DNA from: Promethearchaeota archaeon
GTDB lineage: Archaea; Asgardarchaeota; Lokiarchaeia; Sigyniarchaeales; SOKP01
DNA: 64,000 nt
NCBI GenBank assembly: GCA_016840085.1
Contig: JAEOTA010000043.1
Location: 32,488-96,487, forward strand
Reading direction: 5' to 3'
Part shown: piece by piece, positions 41,824 to 52,155 of the stretch
Position numbering within the stretch: position 1 is the stretch's first letter
How the letters are laid out: the number at the start of each line of letters is the position of its first letter
Notes under the pieces: generated by a model
The model's input: the letters and a program-made list of their open reading frames with translations, nothing else
The model's database searches: none
Told to the model about the DNA's origin: nothing
Position numbers and translations under genes: made by a program

Positions 41824-44067
41824 ATGATTAATTGGATTATAATGGTTTTTTACCAATTATATGATTTAAAATATCTTGACTTAGAACAAATTTTCTGTAT
41901 TAACTTATTACTTTTGATTGTCTGTAGAGGAATATACATAACTTCTTACTATTTCAATTACTGTAAAGACTATAATAAAAAATTAGAGGAAGGAAATAAG
42001 TTATTCACTAAAAACGAGATAGTTTATTTCGGTGTAAAGCAAGCTTCCATTATTCTATTTGGGATGATATATTTTCCTATTACTATATTTATCTCATTCT
42101 ACTCTTTATTAGTGAGTAGCAATTATTTTAAACAAATTGGAGAGCAAGTCAGACTCAAATACACAAATGTTATTGCAAAATTAATTGATATTCTTTTACC
42201 TTTAATTGGAATCATTTGGTTCCTATTTATTAACTTAAATTATTATGCAATTGCTGCAATAGGAATAAGTCTAATTACTTATTTTCATTATGGTCTAAAA
42301 AATTCATCTCTCTCGCTTGGAAAGTTAATTGAAAAATATGATAAACGACGCTTTAATAAATTTCCAAAAGTTGTACAAACTATCGCATTATTTTTATTAA
42401 TTGCAACACCCACGACAATTATTTCAGTTTCAGCAGCTTTTGCACCCCCTTCTAAAAAAGCATATATGATAGAGATGAGAGATGGAGTAAAATTAGCCAC
42501 AGATGTCTATTTTGCTCCAGGTTCTTTTGGTGCTCCTAAACCTGTGATTTTAGTAAGAACTCCCTATGGCAAAAATGGAATGGGAATGTATAGAATGTTT
42601 TATTCTACCCAGGATTATCACCTAGTACTTCAGGATATGCGAGGAACGTATGACTCCGAAGGAGGAGATAAATTCCTCCTTTTTCTTAAATCCTATCAAG
42701 ATGGAGTAGATACTATCAATTGGTTATTAGATAAAAATTGGTGTAATGGTAAAATAGCAAGTGCTGGAGCTTCAGCTCTCTGTATAAATCAATATTTTTA
42801 TGCGGGTATGGCTCCTGAAGGGTTGGTAGCACAACAATTATGGTTTGGGACACCTGAATTATTTGATCATGCTATATACCAAGGATCTTACCATAAATCC
42901 TCGGTAGAAACGTGGATACAAAGTACAGGTCCAGAAAATTGGGAATATCAGTTAGATACGATATTTAAATATTCTAATCCCAAAAATGAAACCCTCTATA
43001 ATTCTACATCTTTATCAATATTAAAGGGACCTCATTATTCAAATATTTCAGTTTATGGAATTCATGTTGGAGGGTGGTATGACCACTTTCTTCAAGGAAC
43101 GATCGATGGATATATAGGTTATGATAATTATGGGACTGAATTAGCAAAAGGCCATCAAAAACTAGTTATAGGACCATGGACTCATGTTAATTTATGGTCA
43201 ACTAAACAGGCAGAACTTATTTACCCTAAAAATTCTAAAGGATTTAATTTAGTTTTTAAATGGGAGCAAAAAGTCTTTGATGCTGCTCTTTTAGGTAAAC
43301 CTATTAATTGGGATGGTGCTAGAGTTGCATATTATTTGATGGGAGATGTGGATACAGCATCGACTGAATGGAATTATTGGCGGTACGCAAAAGATTGGCC
43401 ACTAGATTATATAGATGATAAATGGTATTTTACTTCTGAAGGCGGTTTAATTAATAGTACTCTTCCATCAATAAATAAAAATTTCTCGTTTCTGTACGAT
43501 CCTCGATATCCGGTTCCAAATCGGGGAGGTCAAAATCAACCATTCGATCTTGTGGGACCAATGGATCAAAGAATAATCGAAAATAGATCTGATGTATTAA
43601 TTTTTGAAACTCCTGTATTATCGGAAGCAGTTGAAGTCGTAGGAAGAATTTGGGGCAATTTATTTGTTTCTTCAAACTGTACGGATACAGATTTTACTGT
43701 TAAATTGACAGATGTATATCCAGATGGTCGTTCAATGTTAATTACAGATGGTTCATTAACAGTTAGATCGCGATATAACTATACTTCTGAAATGTTTATG
43801 TCTGGAAATCAGAAGGACGTGTATGAATTACTAGTGGATTGCTGGTCTACTGCTTATGTTTTTGCACCAGGTCATAAAATAAGAGTAGCTATCTCCAGTT
43901 CAAATTATCCACGATTCGCAGCAAACCCAAATACTGGAGTTCCATTAGCATATAGCTATTTGAAGTATAATATCGCGAATAATACATTACTCACTGGTTC
44001 AGATTATCCATCGTGTATAATTTTACCTCATTTAGTGAATGTGAGCAGTACACATATTTTACATTAA
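41824..44067 (+). CDS. CocE/NonD (X-Pro dipeptidyl-peptidase S15-like) hydrolase with N-terminal TM region
   Basis: MRDGVKLATDVYFAP, QDMRGTYDSEG, GGWYDHFLQGTIDGY, IGPWTHVN. Confidence 0.92.
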   Translation: MINWIIMVFYQLYDLKYLDLEQIFCINLLLLIVCRGIYITSYYFNYCKDYNKKLEEGNKLFTKNEIVYFGVKQASIILFGMIYFPITIFISFYSLLVSSNYFKQIGEQVRLKYTNVIAKLIDILLPLIGIIWFLFINLNYYAIAAIGISLITYFHYGLKNSSLSLGKLIEKYDKRRFNKFPKVVQTIALFLLIATPTTIISVSAAFAPPSKKAYMIEMRDGVKLATDVYFAPGSFGAPKPVILVRTPYGKNGMGMYRMFYSTQDYHLVLQDMRGTYDSEGGDKFLLFLKSYQDGVDTINWLLDKNWCNGKIASAGASALCINQYFYAGMAPEGLVAQQLWFGTPELFDHAIYQGSYHKSSVETWIQSTGPENWEYQLDTIFKYSNPKNETLYNSTSLSILKGPHYSNISVYGIHVGGWYDHFLQGTIDGYIGYDNYGTELAKGHQKLVIGPWTHVNLWSTKQAELIYPKNSKGFNLVFKWEQKVFDAALLGKPINWDGARVAYYLMGDVDTASTEWNYWRYAKDWPLDYIDDKWYFTSEGGLINSTLPSINKNFSFLYDPRYPVPNRGGQNQPFDLVGPMDQRIIENRSDVLIFETPVLSEAVEVVGRIWGNLFVSSNCTDTDFTVKLTDVYPDGRSMLITDGSLTVRSRYNYTSEMFMSGNQKDVYELLVDCWSTAYVFAPGHKIRVAISSSNYPRFAANPNTGVPLAYSYLKYNIANNTLLTGSDYPSCIILPHLVNVSSTHILH

Positions 44068-44184
44068 TATAATTTATATCTAATCCATTTTTTTAAATTT
44101 TGTGTTAGATGAGTGAATTTATAATTGATTAAAAGATCTTTTCTAAAAAATTAAAATAAAAAAAAATTAATATTTAAAATTTAA

Positions 44185-44901
44185 TTAAATTCGGCTTTTC
44201 AGTTGTTTTTTATATACGTAAATAAATATGATAGAAAAGGTAGCAGTAATCCCTATCAAAATTGGTAAATCATACCCAGAAATTCCACCACCTCCTGATG
44301 GCCCAGACAACTCTTTAAGCATTTCAGACTCAAGACTATTAGGACAAATATCCGCATAACTTTTATTTTCTGCATAATCTGGAAAAGTTGCGATAAAATA
44401 CCAATTATGAGAACTCTGGATAGCGACTGCTTCATTGGGAATACCTATCTCAATATTTTTACCACTAATTGATCCAACGCTTATGGCATCAAAATAGGAG
44501 CCCCATCCTGAATCAGTCCAAAAACCTTCCATACCCCAAAGATAACCATCTTCCTCTTCATCAAATGATACCATATATGAGCCAGTGCCTTGAAATGTTG
44601 TATATATTGTAAACATATACGTATAATTTTCACTTGTGCTTATTGTGTTATAGAATGCAATAGTGAAATCTTGATCAGAACGAACCATTGTATCAACATC
44701 AAGCTCGGAATGAGAACTAGTACGTTTCCAACTTTTCTCAGCAATATCTATGACAATCACATCTCCTTTAGAATCATTTATATTATCATCTGTTGATAAT
44801 TTCAAATCTGCCCGTGTTATTGTACCTAGAGAGATAGAAACAATTAGAAAAAGATTTAAAATAAACAATATGTTTATATATTTTTTTTTCATAGAAATCA
44901 C
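44185..44901 (-). CDS. exported surface protein, C-terminal SGYD-TM-basic tail
   Basis: N-terminal signal-like helix; C-term GGGGISGYDLPILIGITATFSIIFIYVYKKQLKSRI. Confidence 0.7.
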   Translation of the reverse strand: MISMKKKYINILFILNLFLIVSISLGTITRADLKLSTDDNINDSKGDVIVIDIAEKSWKRTSSHSELDVDTMVRSDQDFTIAFYNTISTSENYTYMFTIYTTFQGTGSYMVSFDEEEDGYLWGMEGFWTDSGWGSYFDAISVGSISGKNIEIGIPNEAVAIQSSHNWYFIATFPDYAENKSYADICPNSLESEMLKELSGPSGGGGISGYDLPILIGITATFSIIFIYVYKKQLKSRI

Positions 44902-45080
44902 CCTTAAAGTTAATATTTATTAACTTTTTTATTATGGTTTCCAAAGTATACTTTCATTTATTCATTAATAAATTTAATCCCCATTGATTACTTTATAGAA
45001 GAAATAAGGAGTTCATTAGTTATAATTTAAATTGACTTTTAGTGTAGTATTCAATAAAAAAAAAAAGAAAAAAAATTATT

Positions 45081-46136
45081 TTAATACTTAGATTTGTATC
45101 TTTCAGCTTTATAAATTTTATAGAAGTCTTCTATTGTACTAAGTGCTACTAATGCAATTATCAAACCCGCTATTCCTCTAAAAACGTTGTAATATTCAGG
45201 TGCAATTCCAATATTTATTAGTGCTTCCCCAGGCTCTTCAAGAATTATTATTGGGAATATTTCTGGGCGATCCATCATCAAAATTACTACTGATATAGAG
45301 GCTAGTTTTACAGCAATTGTTATACTATGAATAATTTGATGAGCAATCATTTGCCTATTTCCTATTAGTCCTCGCGATAAATCTAAGATTCCTTCGGTTA
45401 AAATGAATAATCCAGCGAATTGAAGATATAATAGGAATTCTGAGTCAATCAGACTTATTATGGCTGGAATAGGTTGTATAAGAAACAATATTCCTATCAC
45501 AATTGCAAATGCTCCACCTATAATTTCTCCTACAGGTTTTATATAGGGTTTTAAAGGCCTTTTCTCTATTTCTGTAAGTGGAATTCCTTTTTCCCTAGCA
45601 GTCTCAAGGCGTTGTTTTTCCTTCTCACGTATTTTTTTAGATTTAAAATCTTCAGGAAAATAGCCCTCCATTGAAAGTACAACAAAGATTATGGTTATTA
45701 TAGCGAAAGCTGAAATACAACCAATTTGAATTCCTTGAATCATGTTTCCGATGAATTCCCCAATATCTATATTCCCAAAAATGAAATCTATCACCTGTGA
45801 AAAAATTGAAATCCCGATGATTACCGCAAATACAATTCCTAATACTTTCAAATAAACTGGCCACATTTCTTCGGAGATATATACTTTTGGAGTCCCTCGA
45901 CGTTTGTATTCTTTTGCTATACTCTCTGGTGTTCCCATATGAGTAATTGCTATTTGAACAGATTCTATTGTTGCTTGACCCATTCCTGATAATTCTTCTG
46001 CCTTATTCCATATATGTTCTTCAAGTTCAGCCAAGATTTCCTTATGCTCTTTTTTATCTTTTAGCCAATCAGGTAGTTTAGATTTTACTTCTTTCAAATA
46101 TTCTTTTATTATATTTGCTATTTCTTTTTCACTCAT
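45081..46136 (-). CDS. membrane protein with N-terminal HAAS/DUF1700-like helical domain
   Basis: VKSKLPDWLKDKKEHKEILAELEEHIWNKAEEL...IAITHMGTPESIAKEYKRRG then multiple TM; overlaps the PadR gene. Confidence 0.78.
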   Translation of the reverse strand: MSEKEIANIIKEYLKEVKSKLPDWLKDKKEHKEILAELEEHIWNKAEELSGMGQATIESVQIAITHMGTPESIAKEYKRRGTPKVYISEEMWPVYLKVLGIVFAVIIGISIFSQVIDFIFGNIDIGEFIGNMIQGIQIGCISAFAIITIIFVVLSMEGYFPEDFKSKKIREKEKQRLETAREKGIPLTEIEKRPLKPYIKPVGEIIGGAFAIVIGILFLIQPIPAIISLIDSEFLLYLQFAGLFILTEGILDLSRGLIGNRQMIAHQIIHSITIAVKLASISVVILMMDRPEIFPIIILEEPGEALINIGIAPEYYNVFRGIAGLIIALVALSTIEDFYKIYKAERYKSKY

Positions 46137-46680
46137 TTCTTAAACCTCTCTCTTTTAATTCTTTTTCTATATTATGCCCACAAACATCACAAAAACGAAG
46201 CTCCAAATTTGTAAGCTCGATTTTGTTAGCACACATAGGACAAAATAAATATTTTTCTGATCTTAAGTTTACTTTAACATCAAATAGTGGTGCAATAGCT
46301 TCCGTCAATTTGCTATAGAATCCCGCAAGGTGATTAAAAATTTTTTTTCCGTATTCTGTAACGCTGTAAAACTTTCTCCGTCTTCCTGAATCCTCTCTTC
46401 TAGAAGTTATTATCGTATCATGTTCTAATTTTCTCAATATTGGATAAAGTGTACCTTCTTCAATAACTAACATTTCATTTGTTTGTTCTGTTAAATCTTT
46501 CAAGATTTTATAGCCATGTAAACCTTCCTTACCTGCTGGCATAAGTATAGATAGTATGCAAAGTGAACTTATACCTCTATTAATCTCAGTCTCTTGTTTT
46601 TCAACATATTCTCTGAAATCTTTTGATGCTATCAAAGCATTCGAATCTAATTCTTTAACTCGTTTTATCATATTTTTCAA
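46129..46680 (-). CDS. PadR family transcriptional regulator with C-terminal zinc ribbon
   Basis: GLHGYKILKDLTEQTNEMLVIEEGTLYPILRKLEHDTIITSRREDSGRRRKFYSVTEYGKK; CPMCANKIELTNLELRFCDVCG. Confidence 0.9.
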   Translation of the reverse strand: MKNMIKRVKELDSNALIASKDFREYVEKQETEINRGISSLCILSILMPAGKEGLHGYKILKDLTEQTNEMLVIEEGTLYPILRKLEHDTIITSRREDSGRRRKFYSVTEYGKKIFNHLAGFYSKLTEAIAPLFDVKVNLRSEKYLFCPMCANKIELTNLELRFCDVCGHNIEKELKERGLRNE

Positions 46681-46713
46681 CTCTTTCCACTGTTTTCTAA
46701 ATTTTTATTTTAT

Positions 46714-46734
46714 ATAGTATTTTATGAATACTAT
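46714..46734. promoter_or_regulatory. candidate PadR operator, perfect 8-5-8 inverted repeat
   Basis: ATAGTATT-TTATG-AATACTAT, 34-54 bp upstream of the PadR start. Confidence 0.6.
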
Positions 46735-46953
46735 GTCACACACAGTATTTAAATCTTTGTATTTGTTATGCAGTATAATTTTCAAAAAAAATAACCACAA
46801 AGAAGAAAAAAGTCGCGAAGTGAAACAAATTTTAACCTTTATAAAGTTTTGCCTTTCCAAAACCAATTAAATTATTAATTTTTTTTATAAATTAATGAAT
46901 TAGGAAAGTATTTATTCTTTTTAACGTTTTAATATGTTAACAGGTTAGGGGAT

Positions 46954-47619
46954 ATGGATTTAATTCATATTAATCGGCTTCAAAAAACATCAGCTATTTT
47001 TGGAATTTTAGGACCAATGATTAATTTAATTGTATTTGCTGTGTTAGGATTTCTTTATCCAGGTTATAACCCAATGAATCAATTTATTAGTGAGCTAGCC
47101 ACTTCGGAAGCTCCTCACAATATAATTATGAATATTTTTGGTTTTAATGTATTTGGTCTTTATTTGATTTTTTTTGGATTTGGTCTTTATCTAGGCGTTA
47201 AAAAGCATCCATTAACAACAATTAGTATGGTTCTGTTTATACTTTCTGGAGTATGCATTTTTGCTCTTTCACTGTTTCCGTGTGATATGGGTTGTAAAAA
47301 CATAACATTTACAGGTATAGGTCACAATTTATTAATTAAGTTTCCTTCAATTGCCATGCCTACTGCAATTCTTCTTTCATTATATCCATTATGGAAAGAT
47401 AGTAATTGGCGAAACTATTGGTGGCTCTTTTTTTTACAAATTGGGATTTTTTTAATCATATATTCACCAATTGCACTATTAATTGACCTTCCTTTAGTGA
47501 TTGGGTTAATACAACGATTAGGGCTTAGCGTTCCTCTTTCTTGGATATTTATAATGTCAACTAAATTATACCGTTTATCAGGAAAGGATGGATCTCTGAA
47601 ATTAGAATCAATCATTTAA
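46954..47619 (+). CDS. DUF998-like membrane protein 1
   Basis: NPMNQFISELATSEAPHN; six hydrophobic segments. Confidence 0.72.
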   Translation: MDLIHINRLQKTSAIFGILGPMINLIVFAVLGFLYPGYNPMNQFISELATSEAPHNIIMNIFGFNVFGLYLIFFGFGLYLGVKKHPLTTISMVLFILSGVCIFALSLFPCDMGCKNITFTGIGHNLLIKFPSIAMPTAILLSLYPLWKDSNWRNYWWLFFLQIGIFLIIYSPIALLIDLPLVIGLIQRLGLSVPLSWIFIMSTKLYRLSGKDGSLKLESII

Positions 47620-47649
47620 TGAAAGCTTCCAATTTTGAAATAAGTGAAT

Positions 47650-48306
47650 TTAAGAAAATGATTTTGTTCTAATTTGATCAATTTTTTTAAGATTATACGT
47701 AATCAAGATCAAATTTATGTCACCTAAAGTTCTTACAATCCATTCAGTTAAAACATGGTCGGGACTTAATATGAATAAAAATATCACATAAAACCCTATT
47801 AATATGAATATGGAATAAGAGATTTTTTTTATAGCTTCTTTTTGTCTAACTAAATATACTGCTAAAAGAACATTGACAAAAAAACCTAAAATCCCTGCAA
47901 TAATTGACCAGAATATATGCTGTGGCTTAAAATCTTCAGAAAAAACTCCTGTTAATATAATTGTAATAGCTAATAAGCATCTTACTATTTGAGTTGCCAT
48001 TAATAATGTTTTATCTATTAATATATCAGTATACCACAGAGATAATCCTATAAAAAAAATAATAAACAAAAATCCAGATACTATTATTGAGACATTATAA
48101 AAAAAAGCTCCATCAGGATTAAATGAAGAGTTACCTAAACTACTCATATAATTTTTTAAGGGACTGAAGGTGTGTGGAGCTAATATGATTGAAATTAACA
48201 TTGAAACCCAAGATAAGATAACTATTAAAAATCCAACTATACACGATATAGGCCATTTTGTTAAAATTAATTTAATCTTTTTATTCAATCTTCTTTTTTG
48301 TCTCAT
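47650..48306 (-). CDS. DUF998-like membrane protein 2
   Basis: FSPLKNYMSSLGNSSFNPDGAFFYN; hydrophobic segments. Confidence 0.65.
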   Translation of the reverse strand: MRQKRRLNKKIKLILTKWPISCIVGFLIVILSWVSMLISIILAPHTFSPLKNYMSSLGNSSFNPDGAFFYNVSIIVSGFLFIIFFIGLSLWYTDILIDKTLLMATQIVRCLLAITIILTGVFSEDFKPQHIFWSIIAGILGFFVNVLLAVYLVRQKEAIKKISYSIFILIGFYVIFLFILSPDHVLTEWIVRTLGDINLILITYNLKKIDQIRTKSFS

Positions 48307-48539
48307 TTAAAAAATTAAAGACTTTGGATCCTTAAACCTGTCTTCAAGAATTACTAAAGACAACATTTATTTTTATTTTTATTTATTTAAAATTTAGTTT
48401 AATGAAATCAAAACAAATAAATAGATATAATTTATAAAATTCATAAAGAAGATGGATTAAGTATTATCTGAACTAAGTTTCGGTTAGGGGTAAATTTAAT
48501 ATTATTGAAAAGATAAATAAATAATAAGGATAAAAAAAA

Positions 48540-49319
48540 ATGAAGCAAAGAAATTCATATTTGGAATTTTTTAATCCAATTTTCATAAAAATGAAAAAAA
48601 ATACTAAATATCTTTATAATAAACTCACAGAGCCAAAAGTAGTTAAAATTAGCATTTATATAAGCTTGCTGACTTTTTTACCAGGATTAATCTTTGGATT
48701 AATAATTGCAATAAGATTTGGAGGCTTCGAGTATAGTATTTGGTATAATTGGATAAGTGATTTAGGTTCAAATAGATATACACCAGCTCCCTTTATTCTA
48801 GATTTAACATGCATAATAAGCTCAATTTTTATTATTCCTTTAATCTTAAATTTAAGTCGATTATATAGTTCACATCAAAATCATGAATTAGATAACTCTA
48901 AGAAAGAACACTATATTGTTCTATTTAGAAGAATTTTTGGATATATTGGCGTAGTTAGTCTTTTTGTTGGAGTTATAGGCATGTTTTTTGTTGGAGTTTT
49001 TAGTTTAGATCGTTCTCCATTTGATTTGCATTACTATTTCTCTACATCGGCATTTGGTGGATTTGCGGTTGGTGCTTTGTTCACAGGTTTAGCTATAGTA
49101 TTAAGGAAAAGAATATTTCCTAAAACAGTTGGGTATTTTATGGTTTTCGGGCCATCAACAGCTGCTTTACTATATATAATATCTCCAGCACCATTAACAA
49201 GACAGTTTCTTGAATGGATTATGATGTTTTCTTCTCTTGCGTGGTATTATGTAATAGTTTTCATTACTTTACAAAAATTAAATTCACTTCTCTTTTTTAA
49301 TCCTAACTTCAAGTGGTAG
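48540..49319 (+). CDS. DUF998-like membrane protein 3
   Basis: YSIWYNWISDLGSNRYTPAPFILDLT; hydrophobic segments. Confidence 0.65.
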   Translation: MKQRNSYLEFFNPIFIKMKKNTKYLYNKLTEPKVVKISIYISLLTFLPGLIFGLIIAIRFGGFEYSIWYNWISDLGSNRYTPAPFILDLTCIISSIFIIPLILNLSRLYSSHQNHELDNSKKEHYIVLFRRIFGYIGVVSLFVGVIGMFFVGVFSLDRSPFDLHYYFSTSAFGGFAVGALFTGLAIVLRKRIFPKTVGYFMVFGPSTAALLYIISPAPLTRQFLEWIMMFSSLAWYYVIVFITLQKLNSLLFFNPNFKW

Positions 49320-49468
49320 CAAAATCATTTTTTTATATTTATTGTTTTCTTGAAAAATAATTTGGTTTATAAACTGGACTAATATATTGCTAATTTGGAT
49401 AAGTTCAGTGTATATTTAGTTGCTTAAATTCTTTGAACACTAAAAAGTTCTTTCATTATCTAAAATCA

Positions 49469-49630
49469 TTATCCGAACAAACCGCCACCGCCACCGTCAC
49501 CGTCATAAAGGTCTTCGGTACCAGGAATAACGGGAACACCAGCTAACGGTAAAATCACGAAAAGTAAAAGTACAACGAATATTATTATTACAACAACACT
49601 GATTATAATTATCATATTCTTTTTTTCCAT
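49469..49630 (-). CDS. 53-aa single-TM peptide with acidic/poly-Gly tail, absent from ORF track
   Basis: Reads MEKKNMIIIISVVVIIIFVVLLLFVILPLAGVPVIPGTEDLYDGDGGGGGLFG*. Confidence 0.6.
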   Translation of the reverse strand: MEKKNMIIIISVVVIIIFVVLLLFVILPLAGVPVIPGTEDLYDGDGGGGGLFG

Positions 49631-49814
49631 AATATTTCCTATTATTTTATATATATAAGGTTTATTAGAATAAAGGGGAGTAATAATTGATTTTTTTGTA
49701 TGTGACCTAATTATATAACATTTTTTGTAAATTTCTTTATGATTTAAAAATATTAAATTATAAACTTAGTTTTCATTTTATTAGATATTATTCTTAATAA
49801 TTAGTGATATAGTT

Positions 49815-50639
49815 ATGGGTTTATCTAATATTCTTGAAAAAAAGTTAACGAGTTTAATTTCTTTTTTAGACAGCAAAAAAGTAATAGTCGCTTTCTCAGG
49901 AGGGGTAGATAGCTCTCTATTAGCTTTCCTTTCGAAAAAATATTCTAAAGAGACGTTACTTATAACTGAACGTTCTATCCTTTATCCTGAAGAAGAAATT
50001 GAAGATGCAAGTCAATTCGCTAAAATTTTTAACATCCCTCATATGGTAATTGAAAGAGATCCTTTAGATGATAAGGATTTTCAATGTAATCCAGAAAATC
50101 GATGTTATATATGTAAAACTGGTTTATATAACGAGATACTTGAAATAAAGAAATCAAAAAATTTTGATGTAGTTGTAGATGGTTCAAATGTAGATGATCT
50201 TTCCGATTATAGACCGGGAATGCAAGCATTAAAAGAATTAAATATTTCTACTCCATATATCGATTACAAAATAAACAAAGAAGAAATAAGAGAAATAAGT
50301 AAATATTTTGATTTATATGTTCAATCAAAACCGTCAATGGCTTGTTTTTCTTCTCGAATTCCTTATGGACAAATAATAAATGAAGAAAAATTAAAAATGA
50401 TTCGAGAAGCTGAAAAATTCCTTAAAAGCAAATTTAATTTGACACAACTAAGAGTTAGACTGCATGAAGGAAAACTTGCGCGAATTGAATTCCTGCCAGA
50501 AGATATACCGAAAATCTTAACAATAGAAATTATTGATACAATTAAATTGAAATTAAAAGAACTTGGGTTTACTTACATAACTATAGATGTTGAAGGTTTT
50601 AGATCTGGTTCTTTGAATGAAATATTAGATTTAGATTAA
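49815..50639 (+). CDS. larE: LarE-type ATP-dependent sacrificial sulfur transferase
   Basis: VIVAFSGGVDSSLLAFLSKK, CYICKTGLYNEI, DGSNVDDLSDYRPGMQALKEL, MACFSSRIPYG. Confidence 0.9.
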   Translation: MGLSNILEKKLTSLISFLDSKKVIVAFSGGVDSSLLAFLSKKYSKETLLITERSILYPEEEIEDASQFAKIFNIPHMVIERDPLDDKDFQCNPENRCYICKTGLYNEILEIKKSKNFDVVVDGSNVDDLSDYRPGMQALKELNISTPYIDYKINKEEIREISKYFDLYVQSKPSMACFSSRIPYGQIINEEKLKMIREAEKFLKSKFNLTQLRVRLHEGKLARIEFLPEDIPKILTIEIIDTIKLKLKELGFTYITIDVEGFRSGSLNEILDLD

Positions 50640-50648
50640 AAATAATAT

Positions 50649-52049
50649 TTAATTTTGTAATTTCACATGCTCAATTATCTTATTTCGCTTTTTTATAGCA
50701 TTTAAAGCGGCTTTTTCAATATTTTTTTCCATTTTTTCCATTGATTCCGGCATATCTTCCCCTATTTCCTTTTTAATTTTAGTATAAGCGGATTCTCGAA
50801 ATCGAGGTAAAATTTCTTTTTGTATATCCTCAGCAAATATCATTTTAACTTGATTTGTATCATCAACTAAACCAATTTCAGCGCATTTAATGTTTACTCT
50901 ACTCAAATCTGAAATAATCTTTTTTGAAGCAGATTCAGAGCAATAAATCAGTAATGCATCTAAAGATACTCCTAAATAGTCAACTCCTACATTTTCAAGT
51001 AATTCAAGAACAATCGGATTAACAAGCTTTCTTACTTCTTGTTCATAAATAACTACTCCACAATTAGCTTCATAATTAATTTCATATAAATCTCCTCTAA
51101 GACCCCCATTAGTAACGTCACACATTGCATGAATCTCATCAAAATATTCAGAATTTAGAATAATCTCACAGGCTTCAAGAAATTTAATATTCATAGTCTC
51201 CTTTACAACATGATGATTTCCTGAATATATCGCTGTTGTTGTTATTGTCCCCCCACCCGCACCCTCTGTCATCAAAATGTTATCTCCAACTTTAATATCC
51301 CTCCTTGCTAAAACTCGAGAACATATACCAACAGCACTAATTCCTCCCACTAAGCGGTTTCCAATAACCATATCACCTCCAATTCGAAGAGTTGAACCTG
51401 CTGTGATTGGAACCTTTGCTAATTCTGAAATTGCTGAAACTCCTGCCATGAAATCAAAAAGTTTCCCTACATCAGCATCATCTCCTAAATGTGTATCAAT
51501 CATTATCGAAATGGGCACCGCTCCTTTAACATATAAATCTCTAAGGCTCGCTCGAGTTACATGAAAACCACAGATAAATGGAAAATCACTTAAGCGGGAA
51601 TGGATACCCTCCATCTTAGACACAACTATTAGATCTTTATTGTTCAGAGAGATATTTTTGGTTTTTTTAATATCTTGTAAACGAACAGCTCCTGCATCGT
51701 CTAAAGATTTAGGGGATAAAAAGGCTTTAGATTTAGTCTCTGATAATTCAGCTATTAATTTGTGAACAAAAAAATCTCCCGCGCCTCTACACCCTATTCC
51801 TTGTTTGCCAACTGATACATTAGCTCTATTTATATCTAATAAGTCTTTAATGAAAGGATCAGATATTACTTTTATATCACTTCTTTGACATTCCTCCAAT
51901 ATGGCTTTAGCAAACTTAAATGCCGAACTCTCATTTATATTTTTAAAATCATGATATTCTTGTACTATTCTTTCGAGAATTTGTTGTTTAGAATACCCTT
52001 TTTTTATTAAATTCCTTGTTAATCCTTCTAAATCGCTCATATCGCTCAA
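50649..52049 (-). CDS. AIR synthase (PurM)-related protein
   Basis: GAVRLQD, FPFICGFHVTRASLRDLYVKGAVPISIMIDTHLGDDADVG, MCDVTNGGLRGDLYEINYEANCG. Confidence 0.82.
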   Translation of the reverse strand: MSDMSDLEGLTRNLIKKGYSKQQILERIVQEYHDFKNINESSAFKFAKAILEECQRSDIKVISDPFIKDLLDINRANVSVGKQGIGCRGAGDFFVHKLIAELSETKSKAFLSPKSLDDAGAVRLQDIKKTKNISLNNKDLIVVSKMEGIHSRLSDFPFICGFHVTRASLRDLYVKGAVPISIMIDTHLGDDADVGKLFDFMAGVSAISELAKVPITAGSTLRIGGDMVIGNRLVGGISAVGICSRVLARRDIKVGDNILMTEGAGGGTITTTAIYSGNHHVVKETMNIKFLEACEIILNSEYFDEIHAMCDVTNGGLRGDLYEINYEANCGVVIYEQEVRKLVNPIVLELLENVGVDYLGVSLDALLIYCSESASKKIISDLSRVNIKCAEIGLVDDTNQVKMIFAEDIQKEILPRFRESAYTKIKKEIGEDMPESMEKMEKNIEKAALNAIKKRNKIIEHVKLQN

Positions 52050-52155
52050 ATCCTTCTAAAACACTAAAATCTATGAATAAAAGTATATAATACATTTAAA
52101 TTGTTTTGAAAATTTCTATTTATAGTTGAAAGTTCTTTTTTTAAAAAAATATAAT

